Of a stretch of DNA of 30,359 nt, positions 14,501-21,806 are shown in pieces. Location of the stretch: positions 1 through 30,359 of the forward strand of contig JAKAGX010000003.1 in assembly GCA_021825465.1 (NCBI GenBank). The letters are read 5' to 3'. Source of the DNA: a bacterium. Its GTDB lineage: Bacteria > Patescibacteriota > Minisyncoccia > UBA6257 > GWB1-50-10. The notes beneath the pieces were generated by a model. It was not told where the DNA came from, searched no databases, and was given only the letters and a program-made list of their open reading frames with translations. A program made the translations under genes and the position numbers. Every line of letters starts with the position of its first letter. Positions within the stretch are counted from its first letter, which is position 1.

Positions 14501-14859
14501 ACCTGGAATGTCACACTGGTACCCGGCGCCCAATTTCCTGTGCCGACAATAGCTAGTGTCGTTGGTGTGGAAGGACACGTCGAATTGAATGAAGTATAAA
14601 CGCTCGTCGGCGAACAACCGCTTCCCGTGCAGTAGTATTCATACACAGTTTCGTTGATGCCGGTTCCCGTCGGTGAACAGCTCCACTGCAACGAAACCTG
14701 GGAGGAACTGTAAGGATAAACCGATAAACTGGAAACGGACCACGAGCCGACGTTCGCGAGGGCCTGTTCCGCGAACGGAACATGGAAAAAGACAAGGGCG
14801 CCCGCCCCCACCATCAGCGTCGCAACGAAGATGCCGACCAGAACTTTTCCCCTTTTCAT
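11575..14859 (-). CDS. Large secreted fibronectin-type III/Ig-like repeat protein
   Basis: 1094 residues from the ATG at 14859, chosen because it starts the signal anchor (MKRGKVLVGIFVATLMVGAG) and lies 10 bases after TATAAT; more distal in-frame starts fall inside the upstream gene. The rest is a chain of beta-sandwich domains: fibronectin type III units with VSWGAVSGATYY-like and LAANTRYYYRI-like strands in the first half, three very similar units joined by ACTPGTP linkers (12985-13881), then Ig-like/Big units opening with DTTPPTVSISASPS or DTTAPT. Cys is frequent and regularly placed, suggesting disulfides. No catalytic domain or sorting signal is seen. Likely a long cell-surface adhesin or stalk. 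It lies between a GT-C-like enzyme and a cupredoxin in one operon. Confidence 0.83.
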   Translation of the reverse strand: MKRGKVLVGIFVATLMVGAGALVFFHVPFAEQALANVGSWSVSSLSVYPYSSSQVSLQWSCSPTGTGINETVYEYYCTGSGCSPTSVYTSFNSTCPSTPTTLAIVGTGNWAPGTSVTFQVCTGGAYGTCTNTASAVTYPLAPAAPSVSPTGQTTMSISWGAASGATYYWIARSPDNSTWTNINTYVTGTSFNDSGLAANTRYYYRIASCNVSTCSNPQWGSSNSAVTYPYPPSTPGTPSVTPISQSQLTISWGAVSGATSYTVLKSPNGGASYSTLGSTSGTSYTDGSLGCNGVGIYEVQACNSGGCSAASSPNNGTTDACTPGTPAITGVSPASQSSYNVTWNRNSPYDESGFNFYIWTGAYSDVGPYGSAGAGATSGTASGFGCGSSYSVYVRAYVNTNGRTYYSGPSSYITATTDACTPGTPTIGSATPTGQTTDNVTWTRNSPTDESGFQIIDVVNGSVVGTVGSGSTSGTANVGTLGLSSCPGGISDAFYVRSYVSTNGRTYYSGYSAASNTATTDACTPGTPSGVTFTSYASQTYIPVSWTRNSPYDESGFVATLNDSGLGMVMGQATAGAGATSVNVPMSCSTGGNSNYVQAYVNTNGRTYYSGSGTGASAKTSACTPSAPSASSGGVTASSITITWPAVSGATYYHVSQNPPNLDVGTVTTNSFTASGLSCATSYTFMIYACDGPNNTTGCSPWGAPTTITTSACPDTTPPTVSISASPSGWTNGNVTLSVSAADNSGGSGLNTVYYRCTTSAGWSSTASGSFNFTCSNAGGQTAQAYATDNAGNTSATQSANYYIDTTAPTCGSWSPSSPSWTSSSQSFALSGSTDTGGSGINTSGGNCTVTTNGGTCNVSISDNAGNGTTCTSPAAKIDTTAPSPNPPTLSCSATSQTSVSCTASTEADSQSGLNSTPYGFSTASGGTYNWQSGTSSSFSTLSCGTNYTFYAKAQDALGNMTSPGSGSVATGACAPSAPSTVNVYSPSGLWQVNASWSGNSASGVGAFIAGTGIPSTTTLATPVSGTTGSGQKSVTCPGTYTVYTVTYSNSSVGDGSCNTWSTISSGVIPSSDVCTVTSTPVKVSSCTQGFFGQ
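12985..13881 (-). repeat. Three tandem about 100-residue coding repeats in the surface protein
   Basis: Units of 291, 309 and 297 bases. The same linker DNA (cggcgtacccggcgtacaag on the plus strand) recurs at 13276, 13585 and 13882. Each unit carries RNSP-(Y/T)-DESGF early and TNGRTYYSG late. High nucleotide similarity at linkers and TNGRTYYSG segments indicates recent duplication or homogenisation. Confidence 0.75.
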
Positions 14860-14869
14860 ACTTTTCTCT

Positions 14870-14875
14870 ATTATA
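14870..14875 (-). promoter_or_regulatory. -10 box before the fibronectin-type gene
   Basis: TATAAT on the minus strand, 10 bases before the ATG at 14859, overlapping the stop codon of the upstream gene (GTA TAA TAG). It would give a leader of about 4 bases. No -35 is evident, and read-through from the upstream gene is also possible. Confidence 0.4.
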
Positions 14876-16583
14876 CCATACTCCGATAGATGAAAACCCC
14901 GTCGGCATGGTAAACCTCCTCCAAGAAGGGACAGACTTGGGGAATATGGCTGTAAACGAATCCGGTTTTCAGCTCGGAAAGGATCTCCTCTTTCGTGCCG
15001 CAATCGGTCACATCAAAGAATGAGGAAAGGAGCGGATTCTGCCGATTGTCTTTCCCCTGCGGAGTGATCCAGTTGATCGGCGCAGCCGCCCCCGTAAGAG
15101 GCGTGATGATCGTCCCCATGGAGGGTTCGGAAAGAATGAACTGGTACTGGATATTCGGCTGTTTCTTGAGCCAATTGAGCGCTTTCAGGTCCTGCGAGCC
15201 GACCAAATGATACGGAGCGGTTCCGGCAATCAAGACAAAATACCCCCACAACGACAATCCAAGTACCGCAAAAACGACACCCCACTTCAGAAAACCCGCC
15301 GTACGCATTCTCGCAAGCATTTCCCCGAGGCCGACGCTTGCGAGAACGGCAACGACAGCGGCAGCAAAATAATACGAACGCTGAGGGAAGGCGAGAAAAG
15401 AAACGTCGGCGACATAGAAAAGCGTGACATTCAAAACCCCGACGACGACGGATGCGGCGAGCACCCGCGCCCACTTTTCTTTCCGAAGAAAACAAAACCC
15501 GAACACGGCCGCGATGAATACGACGACCGGAACGATATCAAAGAAGCTGAAGAAGCCGATCGAACCGACCGTCGCGGTACTCGACACGAAAAATGCGCTC
15601 ACGTCCGGCAGCGTGCCCGACGACCAAAACGCCTTGTAGGGGCTTGCAAGGAGAAGAAGGGCGATCGCGGCAACGCCAACGCAAACGACGACGAAAAACA
15701 AGAGGGGATGTTTTTTCATGAACGTTCCGGCGATCGGAACGAGCGAAAGGAGGACAAATCCCAAGAACGGCACATACACGAGTGCAAGAGCAACGGAAAC
15801 CGTACCTGCAACAAAAAGTTCGGGTCGGCCCTTTAAAAACAATCCGCGCGCCTCGACGATCAAAAACAAAACGAAGAAGAGCGCAAAGACGGACGGTACG
15901 AAGAACCATAACCCCAAGAAGCTCGTGCTGGAATGAAGGCTTGCAAGAAACGGCGACACAAGTCCGCCGGCCCAGAAATTTTTCGTCTTTTCGTAGAGCA
16001 CGAGCGAACCGACGAGCGAGATCAAGAACATATTGAACGCCGGCAGATACACCCACGCTCCAATCGGATCCGTTCCTCCGCTCATAACACCGGCCCACAA
16101 GCTCGTGAAGCCAGGCTTGTAATCGACGGAATGGATCACGACATACGGATTGGTGTTCAAAGGCCTCCCCCGCAAAAGGCTTTGCACGGCGGCAACGTCT
16201 CCCCATTCGTCGGCATGGATCGGCCAAAGATATCCGAAATGGGGATAAAACACGAAGACGGCGGCGGCAAGAGCGAGAACGACGAGGACGCAGAAAAAGA
16301 TCTTTTCCCGCTTGTGGAGCGCTTTCCATTCATTCCACGCCACGAACATCCTTTTCCTCGCCAAGAATCCGAGGATGAGCGTACCGAGCGCAACGAGCGG
16401 AAGAAAGTAATGGATGAGCGGCGAATAAAAAGCCGACAAGAGAAACCCGAGGATAACCTCGAAGGAAACGCCGAGGACGAGCGCATAGGCGATCCGCTTG
16501 AAAAACCCGGAAATAAAGCGAAAGAAGAGCGTCGTAAGATAGCCCGGAACGAGAAAGAGTACGAGCGCGAGTACAATCGACAT
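14871..16583 (-). CDS. Polytopic membrane protein, probable GT-C-type glycosyltransferase
   Basis: 570 residues with about a dozen hydrophobic segments from residue 1 to about 465 and a soluble C-terminal part (about 470-570). The first large loop after the N-terminal membrane block carries HADEWGD (123-129) followed by a loop ending VDYKPGFTSLWAG. An acidic D-E pair in that position is typical of GT-C enzymes (GT39/ArnT-like), which transfer sugars from lipid-phosphate donors on the outer face of the membrane. Family assignment is by architecture and this motif only; no close relative is recognised. It starts 12 bases after TATAAT with AAAGGAAG as ribosome-binding site and is followed after 11 bases by the fibronectin-type gene, which could be its glycosylation target (inference). 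Confidence 0.72.
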   Translation of the reverse strand: MSIVLALVLFLVPGYLTTLFFRFISGFFKRIAYALVLGVSFEVILGFLLSAFYSPLIHYFLPLVALGTLILGFLARKRMFVAWNEWKALHKREKIFFCVLVVLALAAAVFVFYPHFGYLWPIHADEWGDVAAVQSLLRGRPLNTNPYVVIHSVDYKPGFTSLWAGVMSGGTDPIGAWVYLPAFNMFLISLVGSLVLYEKTKNFWAGGLVSPFLASLHSSTSFLGLWFFVPSVFALFFVLFLIVEARGLFLKGRPELFVAGTVSVALALVYVPFLGFVLLSLVPIAGTFMKKHPLLFFVVVCVGVAAIALLLLASPYKAFWSSGTLPDVSAFFVSSTATVGSIGFFSFFDIVPVVVFIAAVFGFCFLRKEKWARVLAASVVVGVLNVTLFYVADVSFLAFPQRSYYFAAAVVAVLASVGLGEMLARMRTAGFLKWGVVFAVLGLSLWGYFVLIAGTAPYHLVGSQDLKALNWLKKQPNIQYQFILSEPSMGTIITPLTGAAAPINWITPQGKDNRQNPLLSSFFDVTDCGTKEEILSELKTGFVYSHIPQVCPFLEEVYHADGVFIYRSMV

Positions 16584-16595
16584 AAGCTTCCTTTG

Positions 16596-16603
16596 ATTAT
16601 AAG
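16596..16603. promoter_or_regulatory. Overlapping divergent -10 boxes
   Basis: Minus-strand TATAAT (16596-16601) serves the GT-C gene (ATG at 16583); plus-strand TATAAG (16598-16603) lies 9 bases before the GT2 ATG at 16613. The two -10 elements share four base pairs, so the divergent promoters should compete for polymerase. Confidence 0.45.
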
Positions 16604-16612
16604 ATAAGACCG

Positions 16613-17686
16613 ATGGGTAAAAAAGTTTCCGTCATCCTCCCCTGCCGGAACGAACGGGACACGATCCGCGGATGCATCAGGGAAATCCGCGAAACTGCCC
16701 GCGCTTCGAACCTCGACGTTGAGATCGTCGTATCAGATTCATCGAACGACGGGTCGGATGCGATCGCCCGCGAAGAAGGCGTGGTGCTCGTAAAACACGA
16801 TACCGAAGGGTACGGCTTCGCGGTACGGGAAGGAATGAAACAAGCGCGGGGAGAAATACTGGTTTATGCCGACGCGGACGGAACATATTCATTCAAGGAA
16901 TTCCCGAAACTCGTCGAAAAACTCAAGGAAGCGGACATTGCCATCGGCAGCCGGTTCAAGGGAACGATGGAGCGGGGTTCCATGCCCGCCGCGAACCGGT
17001 TTCTCGGAACCCCCGTCTTGAACGCCCTCCTTTTGGTGTTCTTCGGCATACGGATCTCCGACAGCCAATCGGGGTACCGCGCCATGACCCAGTCCGCGTT
17101 TGAACAATTCGATTTCAGAACCAACGGCATGGAATTTGCAACGGAAATGATCGTGAAAGCCAAGGAGCTGCATCTCACGATCGCCGAAGTGCCCATCGCC
17201 TACGCGGTGCGCAAGGGAACCTCGAAGCTCCGGCGATATCACGACGGCATTGCGCATCTCCGCTACATATTCCTCAAAATGCCTTTCCTGTGGTACGCCG
17301 GCGCCGGACTTTTGTTTTTCGTGTTCGGCATTCTGTCGCTTTTGTTGAAAACAGGTTCCGCGACAACTCGGCTTTTTTTCCCCATCATCGGATTCGAGAT
17401 CGCGTTCCTCGGCATCTTTGCAAAAACTTCGCTCTGGGTACGATTCCACGAAAGGAACAAACTCGCGGCGAAATTCAACGAAGCGTTCCGATTTAAGACC
17501 GGAACGGCGATCGGATTGGCCCTCATTCTCGTTCCCCTTGCACTCCGAGCCATCGGCTTCGGGCGGGAATTTTTCGACATTCTTTTCGTTTCGGCGATGC
17601 TCGGCATTCTCCTCATTGCAAACCTTTTTATGCTTTCCTTGATGAATTCAAATGAAAACAGCCATATTCCACCAGGCGCTCGATAA
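16613..17686 (+). CDS. GT2 glycosyltransferase, polyprenyl-phosphate sugar synthase-like, with membrane tail
   Basis: 357 residues. The N-terminal GT-A domain (about 5-215) has VSVILPCRNE, the nucleotide-binding SDSSNDGS loop, the metal-binding DADG (87-90), IAIGSRF and SDSQSGYRAM (acceptor region), as in dolichyl-phosphate mannose synthase and bacterial relatives. About four hydrophobic helices (about 222-245, 255-275, 300-322, 328-350) follow, with a charged segment FHERNKLAAKFNEAF between. Likely it makes a lipid-phosphate-linked sugar that the divergently encoded GT-C-like enzyme could use; this pairing is inferred. The start is 9 bases after a -10-like box and lacks a clear ribosome-binding site. 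Its 3' end overlaps the next gene by 35 bases. Confidence 0.88.
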   Translation: MGKKVSVILPCRNERDTIRGCIREIRETARASNLDVEIVVSDSSNDGSDAIAREEGVVLVKHDTEGYGFAVREGMKQARGEILVYADADGTYSFKEFPKLVEKLKEADIAIGSRFKGTMERGSMPAANRFLGTPVLNALLLVFFGIRISDSQSGYRAMTQSAFEQFDFRTNGMEFATEMIVKAKELHLTIAEVPIAYAVRKGTSKLRRYHDGIAHLRYIFLKMPFLWYAGAGLLFFVFGILSLLLKTGSATTRLFFPIIGFEIAFLGIFAKTSLWVRFHERNKLAAKFNEAFRFKTGTAIGLALILVPLALRAIGFGREFFDILFVSAMLGILLIANLFMLSLMNSNENSHIPPGAR

Positions 17687-18752
17687 TATCGGCGGCGCCG
17701 AGATCGTAACGCTCACGCTCGCCCGCGGATTTGAAGCCGACGTCTATACAACAAACATCAGCCGGGAAAAAATAACAGCTTTCGGCTTCGAGGATGTTCT
17801 CCCCCGCCTCCGGTCGATCGGTCGGATTCCCGTGAAAGCCCCCTTCCGGCAACAGCTCGCACTTTGGAAATTCAGACGACTCGACCTTTCGGGGCAGTAC
17901 GATCGCTTCGTGATATCGGGAGATTGGGCGGTCGGCGGCGCTGTCAACAACCACCCGAATTTGTGGTACGCGCACGGTCCCCTCGACGAACTTTGGGAAT
18001 TTCAAAACCACGTGCGCGAAGAAACACTTGCATGGTGGATGCGCACCGCCTTCGACGTCTGGGTCGCACTGAACCAGCGCCTCGTTAAACGCTACGCCCG
18101 GCACGTCGACCGCTGGGCATGCAATTCGGAAAACGTCAAAAAACGGATCAAGAAAATCTTCGGCGCTTCCGCCGCAGTCGCATACCCCCCCGTCCAAACC
18201 TCGGAGTATCACTACGAAAGCCCAAGAGGTTATTGGCTCTCGGTAAACCGCTTGGTCGGGCACAAACGCATCGAGATCCAGCTCGAAGCGTTCCGGAAAA
18301 TGCCGAACAAGCGCCTCGTTATCGCGGGAAGCTATGAAAAAGGAGCACGCCAGTTCGAATCATACAAAGAAAAACTCGAGCAATTGAAACCCGAAAACGT
18401 CACGCTGCTCCACTGGGTTTCCGATAAAGAATTGAAAACCTTGTATGCCGGATGCATCGGATTCATAACGACGGCCGAGCGCGAGGATTTCGGCATGACG
18501 GCCGTCGAAGCAATGGCCGCCGGGAAGCCGGTCATCGCACCCGACGACGGCGGATACCGCGAGTCCGTCGTCCAAGGCAAAACAGGCATCCTCCTCCACG
18601 AAATGAACACGGAACGGCTTGCCGAGGCGGTGAAGGCGATCGATCTCGAACTGCAGAATGATCCCCTCCGCTATCGCGATGCTTGCCGAGCCCGCGCAAA
18701 AGAATTCGATACGAGCATCTTCATCGAGAAAGTGAATGCATCGCTTTCTTGA
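17652..18752 (+). CDS. GT4 family glycosyltransferase
   Basis: 366 residues, GT-B fold, soluble. The N-terminal half has IGGAE (13-17), the glycine-rich acceptor-side loop of GT4 enzymes, and NLWYAHGPL. The C-terminal Rossmann half opens with GYWLSVNRLVGHKRIE (domain start with the conserved Arg/Lys region), then RLVIAGSYE, and the retaining E-x7-E signature EDFGMTAVEAMAAG at about residue 277, followed by KPVIAPDDGGYRE. It transfers a sugar from a nucleotide donor on the cytoplasmic side during glycan assembly; donor and acceptor are unknown. It starts inside the preceding GT2 gene (35-base overlap, other frame) and its end overlaps the convergent GT4 gene by 32 bases. Confidence 0.9.
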   Translation: MKTAIFHQALDNIGGAEIVTLTLARGFEADVYTTNISREKITAFGFEDVLPRLRSIGRIPVKAPFRQQLALWKFRRLDLSGQYDRFVISGDWAVGGAVNNHPNLWYAHGPLDELWEFQNHVREETLAWWMRTAFDVWVALNQRLVKRYARHVDRWACNSENVKKRIKKIFGASAAVAYPPVQTSEYHYESPRGYWLSVNRLVGHKRIEIQLEAFRKMPNKRLVIAGSYEKGARQFESYKEKLEQLKPENVTLLHWVSDKELKTLYAGCIGFITTAEREDFGMTAVEAMAAGKPVIAPDDGGYRESVVQGKTGILLHEMNTERLAEAVKAIDLELQNDPLRYRDACRARAKEFDTSIFIEKVNASLS

Positions 18753-19710
18753 TGTCTTCCAGGGCCTCTTCCTTCGTCCAAACAAACCTTTCATTCCTGC
18801 CGTCCCATTTTATTTCCTCATACGATCTGTCGGATCCGTCCTTCTTCGCTAAAATTCGAAGCGCCCCTCGAAGCATCGCAAGCGAGTTTCTCATTCCCGT
18901 TTTCTCCAAAACATACGCACGCGGAGAAAAACTTCCGAGATGATCTTCGACATATCGGATCGCTTCCGCAAGATCTTCCGGCGTCGGCTTGAAAAGCACG
19001 CCGGTCTTTTCATTGATGTGCCGCGTCGTTGCGGGGCCGGCGTCTTCGGGAACCAGCATCGGAATGTCAGCCGAGAGACATTCCATCTTGAAGCGGCTCA
19101 AGCCTTCGTGCTCGCTCGTCAAGATCCCCATCTTCGCGGTATTCACGAGGCGGTTGACCTCTGATGCATCGGCCTCGCCGGGGAAATCTATACTCGCATG
19201 GAGGCGGTGCGCAAGCCGGATTATTTTCCGGCGCCTCGCTTCTTCCGAATTCCGGTCGAACCACCGCGACTTTTGCCAAAAGTGGCCGAACTTAATGAAC
19301 CGTTCCTGCGGTACAAGCGCAGCCGCCCGTACGAAAAGTTCGTGCCGCTTGAACGCGGGCCATGCGGCGATCTGGATGCCGGTATAGATCTTCGGAATGT
19401 TGAGCGGATGGAAGAGGTCGGTATCAACGAAATCGCCATTCGAAAATTCGAGGACAATGGCCTCCGGAAATTTCCGTTTCGTTTCCTCGAGCGTCGTCAG
19501 ATCGTCGACAAGCTTTACGTCGGCGGTCTTTTCGCTATTCATCCAAAGCCATCCCCGCCGCTCGACGAGATAAAAGTAATCTTTGAGATGCGGAACGATC
19601 TTCGAGAGCCGGTCGCACTGATTCGCGACAATGACGCCTTTTTCAACGATGCCGTTCCTTTTTCTCGGTTCGGCGATCATCGCAAGCGATAGCTCCATAC
19701 GGAACATCAT
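18721..19710 (-). CDS. GT4-like glycosyltransferase (second)
   Basis: 329 residues, soluble. The N-terminal half is divergent; the C-terminal half shows a GT-B pattern: LVNTAKMGILTSEHEGLSR followed by a Met-Glu-Cys-Leu segment and PMLVPEDAGP, equivalent to the E-x7-E region of GT4 enzymes, then TGVLFKPTPEDLAEAI. The start codon overlaps the stop of the upstream bimodular glycosyltransferase as ATGA (19707-19710), a coupling signal, so the two form one minus-strand operon. A later in-frame Met (19698) is an alternative. Its 3' end overlaps the convergent GT4 gene by 32 bases. Sugar specificity is unknown. Confidence 0.8.
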   Translation of the reverse strand: MMFRMELSLAMIAEPRKRNGIVEKGVIVANQCDRLSKIVPHLKDYFYLVERRGWLWMNSEKTADVKLVDDLTTLEETKRKFPEAIVLEFSNGDFVDTDLFHPLNIPKIYTGIQIAAWPAFKRHELFVRAAALVPQERFIKFGHFWQKSRWFDRNSEEARRRKIIRLAHRLHASIDFPGEADASEVNRLVNTAKMGILTSEHEGLSRFKMECLSADIPMLVPEDAGPATTRHINEKTGVLFKPTPEDLAEAIRYVEDHLGSFSPRAYVLEKTGMRNSLAMLRGALRILAKKDGSDRSYEEIKWDGRNERFVWTKEEALEDIKKAMHSLSR

Positions 19711-21776
19711 ACCATACCGGAGCGATCGATCTCCCGGTAAGCCGATTCGATCGGCTCCAAAGCAACGTCTTCCGCAAGGATATGTTCATAGCTCGGCTGG
19801 CAAGCAAGGCCGCTGTCCTCCTTTCGGTACCGTTCGTACCTCATTCGCCGCCGCTCCTTCGTCATGTTGCCGTAATGCCGTACCATGATCGGCCGGCGCT
19901 CGTGCCGGTCGGTCTCATACGGTATGAGCGAAAAATGGAGCTGCTTCGAGGAAACGATATGCATGGCGCTCTTTTTCCGGAACAGCCGCGGGCGCCACAG
20001 AACCCCGTTCACCGACGGCGGCGGCGTATCGATGCGAACGCGGCGTTCATCGCCCCACAAATTGACGATCCCAACTTCCACGATATCGGCATCGCTCCGC
20101 CGCACCGTTTCCCGCAACGCATCCCGATACCGTTCATCGACGACCTCATCGATGTCGAGGAACAAAAACCATCGCGCGGGAATATGCTCTGCGAGAGAAA
20201 GGAGCATATTCCTGTTTTCAAGATCGCGGAAACCGCTGTGCACTCTCTTCCGCACTTTCACGATAAGCTTCTCGTGAACGGCCGTTTCGTTCGTACGATC
20301 CGTGCTTCCGTCATCGAGGAGCACAATACCGTCTGCAATGGCCGCGGCGCCATCAAGGAACTGCGGCATAAGCCGCTCCTCGTTATGCGCTTGCGCGAGT
20401 ATCACCAAGTCGTATGTTCTTTTTTTCAATCGAAGCTCCCGTACCTCGAGATCGTGCGCGGCAGCCACGCCGAGTATCCCATCCATGCGGCCCCGCACCG
20501 GCAAACCAACCGCATGAAATAAGTACAAAATCCACATTCTCGAGAGGATCGCGATATTCGCCGACCACAGCCGCAGCCTGTTCGCCCCATCCCCCGTACG
20601 ACGGCTTTCTCCGGAAAGGGTGGCGCGAAGACGGCGGTAATATTCCCCCGTGTTCGCCAGCAATCGAAACGTGAGCCGTTTCAAAAGCGGAATGTATTCC
20701 TTTACAAAACTCCGCACGTCGAAATGTGCGGCAAAGAGTTCGCGCGAAAATCTCCGGTAGCGCTTTCGATCGCGATCGGACCGCAGGAGTCTTACCAATG
20801 CGGCATAGCGTTCATCCTCGCTCATCGCGAAATCGGCCGGGCGCGGGAACGTGCACCGGAAATTGTAAAAGAAGAATTCATTGAAATTGCTTTCGTCGAC
20901 CAAAACGGGATACTGCGCGAACGAAGGCGTCGTAAGGAGTATCTTCCCGAGCGATGCAGCCGCCATAAAACTATTGCCCGCGCCAATGACGCAATCGGCG
21001 ATATCCATCAAGCCGTCGGCATTGGAAGTATATTCATCTCCGGTTACAATGCGGACCGACTTGCTTTCGCGACGCTTCAATTCCTCGGTAACTTTCGGAT
21101 CCTCATCCACGCCGATGATAAGAAGGTTCGCCGGAATGCCATCTCGGTTGAGCTTCTCGACGAAGGCGATGCTTTTCAAAAAACTCTCCCGGTATATCTC
21201 GCAGATCCGCGCAATCCGCAGGAAAATAAAACCCCGGGGAAGCTGGAGTTCGTTTTTCAGCCGCGCTATCCTCGCTCTGTCAGGAATGACCCGCGCCACC
21301 CTGTTGGGAAAACAAAAGACTTCCGTCGACCGGTATTCCGGATCGTTTTTGAAAAACGCTTCGCCTTCCTTGCTGTACACCATGCAATAAGGGAGATGGG
21401 GAAAACGCACCCCCAGCCCCATGCCGTCGAGCTGAGTATGGAGAAGCGGTATGCGGTAAATACGGGAAAGATACATTGCCGCAAACAGGGCGGGACTGCC
21501 GTAGGAATGAATGACATCCGGCCGCTCGATACGCACCACTGATTCCAGTTTCTCGAGGATCTCTTTCATTTCTCCGGCGCGGCGCATAAGGAAAAAATAT
21601 TTTCTGCAATCAAGAGAATCAAAAACGCGCGTCGCTTTTCCGTCGCCGAGAACGGCAACAACCGGCGCAAGAGCGTTTCCCTGGAGGTTCTCCACGAGGT
21701 CTCTCATGCTGTGGAGATGCCCCCCTTCCCCTTGATGAACCGAGGCAATAAGATATAGCCCCCTCAACCCCCCCAT
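19707..21776 (-). CDS. Bimodular glycosyltransferase: GT4-like GT-B plus GT2 GT-A
   Basis: 689 residues from the ATG at 21776 (MGGLRGLYLIASVHQGEGGH). The frame stays open far upstream, but that part is antisense to a GT8 gene and is not coding. Residues about 5-360 form a GT-B enzyme: EGGHLHS loop, VIHSYGSPALFAAM, LLHTQLDGMG, then the C-terminal Rossmann half with IGAGNSFMAAASLGK. Residues about 453-689 form a GT2 domain: DLVILAQAHNE, LLDDGSTDRTNE (487-497), FLFLDIDEVVD with the metal motif DID (541-543), and a late histidine-rich acceptor region. Two sugar-transfer steps in one chain suggest a repeat-forming polymerase or two consecutive steps. Alternative start: ATG at 21800. It overlaps the next GT4 gene by ATGA. 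Confidence 0.85.
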   Translation of the reverse strand: MGGLRGLYLIASVHQGEGGHLHSMRDLVENLQGNALAPVVAVLGDGKATRVFDSLDCRKYFFLMRRAGEMKEILEKLESVVRIERPDVIHSYGSPALFAAMYLSRIYRIPLLHTQLDGMGLGVRFPHLPYCMVYSKEGEAFFKNDPEYRSTEVFCFPNRVARVIPDRARIARLKNELQLPRGFIFLRIARICEIYRESFLKSIAFVEKLNRDGIPANLLIIGVDEDPKVTEELKRRESKSVRIVTGDEYTSNADGLMDIADCVIGAGNSFMAAASLGKILLTTPSFAQYPVLVDESNFNEFFFYNFRCTFPRPADFAMSEDERYAALVRLLRSDRDRKRYRRFSRELFAAHFDVRSFVKEYIPLLKRLTFRLLANTGEYYRRLRATLSGESRRTGDGANRLRLWSANIAILSRMWILYLFHAVGLPVRGRMDGILGVAAAHDLEVRELRLKKRTYDLVILAQAHNEERLMPQFLDGAAAIADGIVLLDDGSTDRTNETAVHEKLIVKVRKRVHSGFRDLENRNMLLSLAEHIPARWFLFLDIDEVVDERYRDALRETVRRSDADIVEVGIVNLWGDERRVRIDTPPPSVNGVLWRPRLFRKKSAMHIVSSKQLHFSLIPYETDRHERRPIMVRHYGNMTKERRRMRYERYRKEDSGLACQPSYEHILAEDVALEPIESAYREIDRSGMV

Positions 21777-21783
21777 AGTAATA

Positions 21784-21804
21784 TATAATAAACACCGCAT
21801 TATA
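21784..21804. promoter_or_regulatory. Divergent -10 boxes between bimodular GT and GT8 array
   Basis: Plus-strand TATAAT at 21784-21789 lies 17 bases before the GT8 ATG at 21807. Minus-strand TATAAT at 21799-21804 lies 22 bases before the ATG at 21776. Both promoters fit within 30 bases and transcribe across each other. No -35 hexamers stand out. Confidence 0.5.
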
Positions 21805-21806
21805 AA

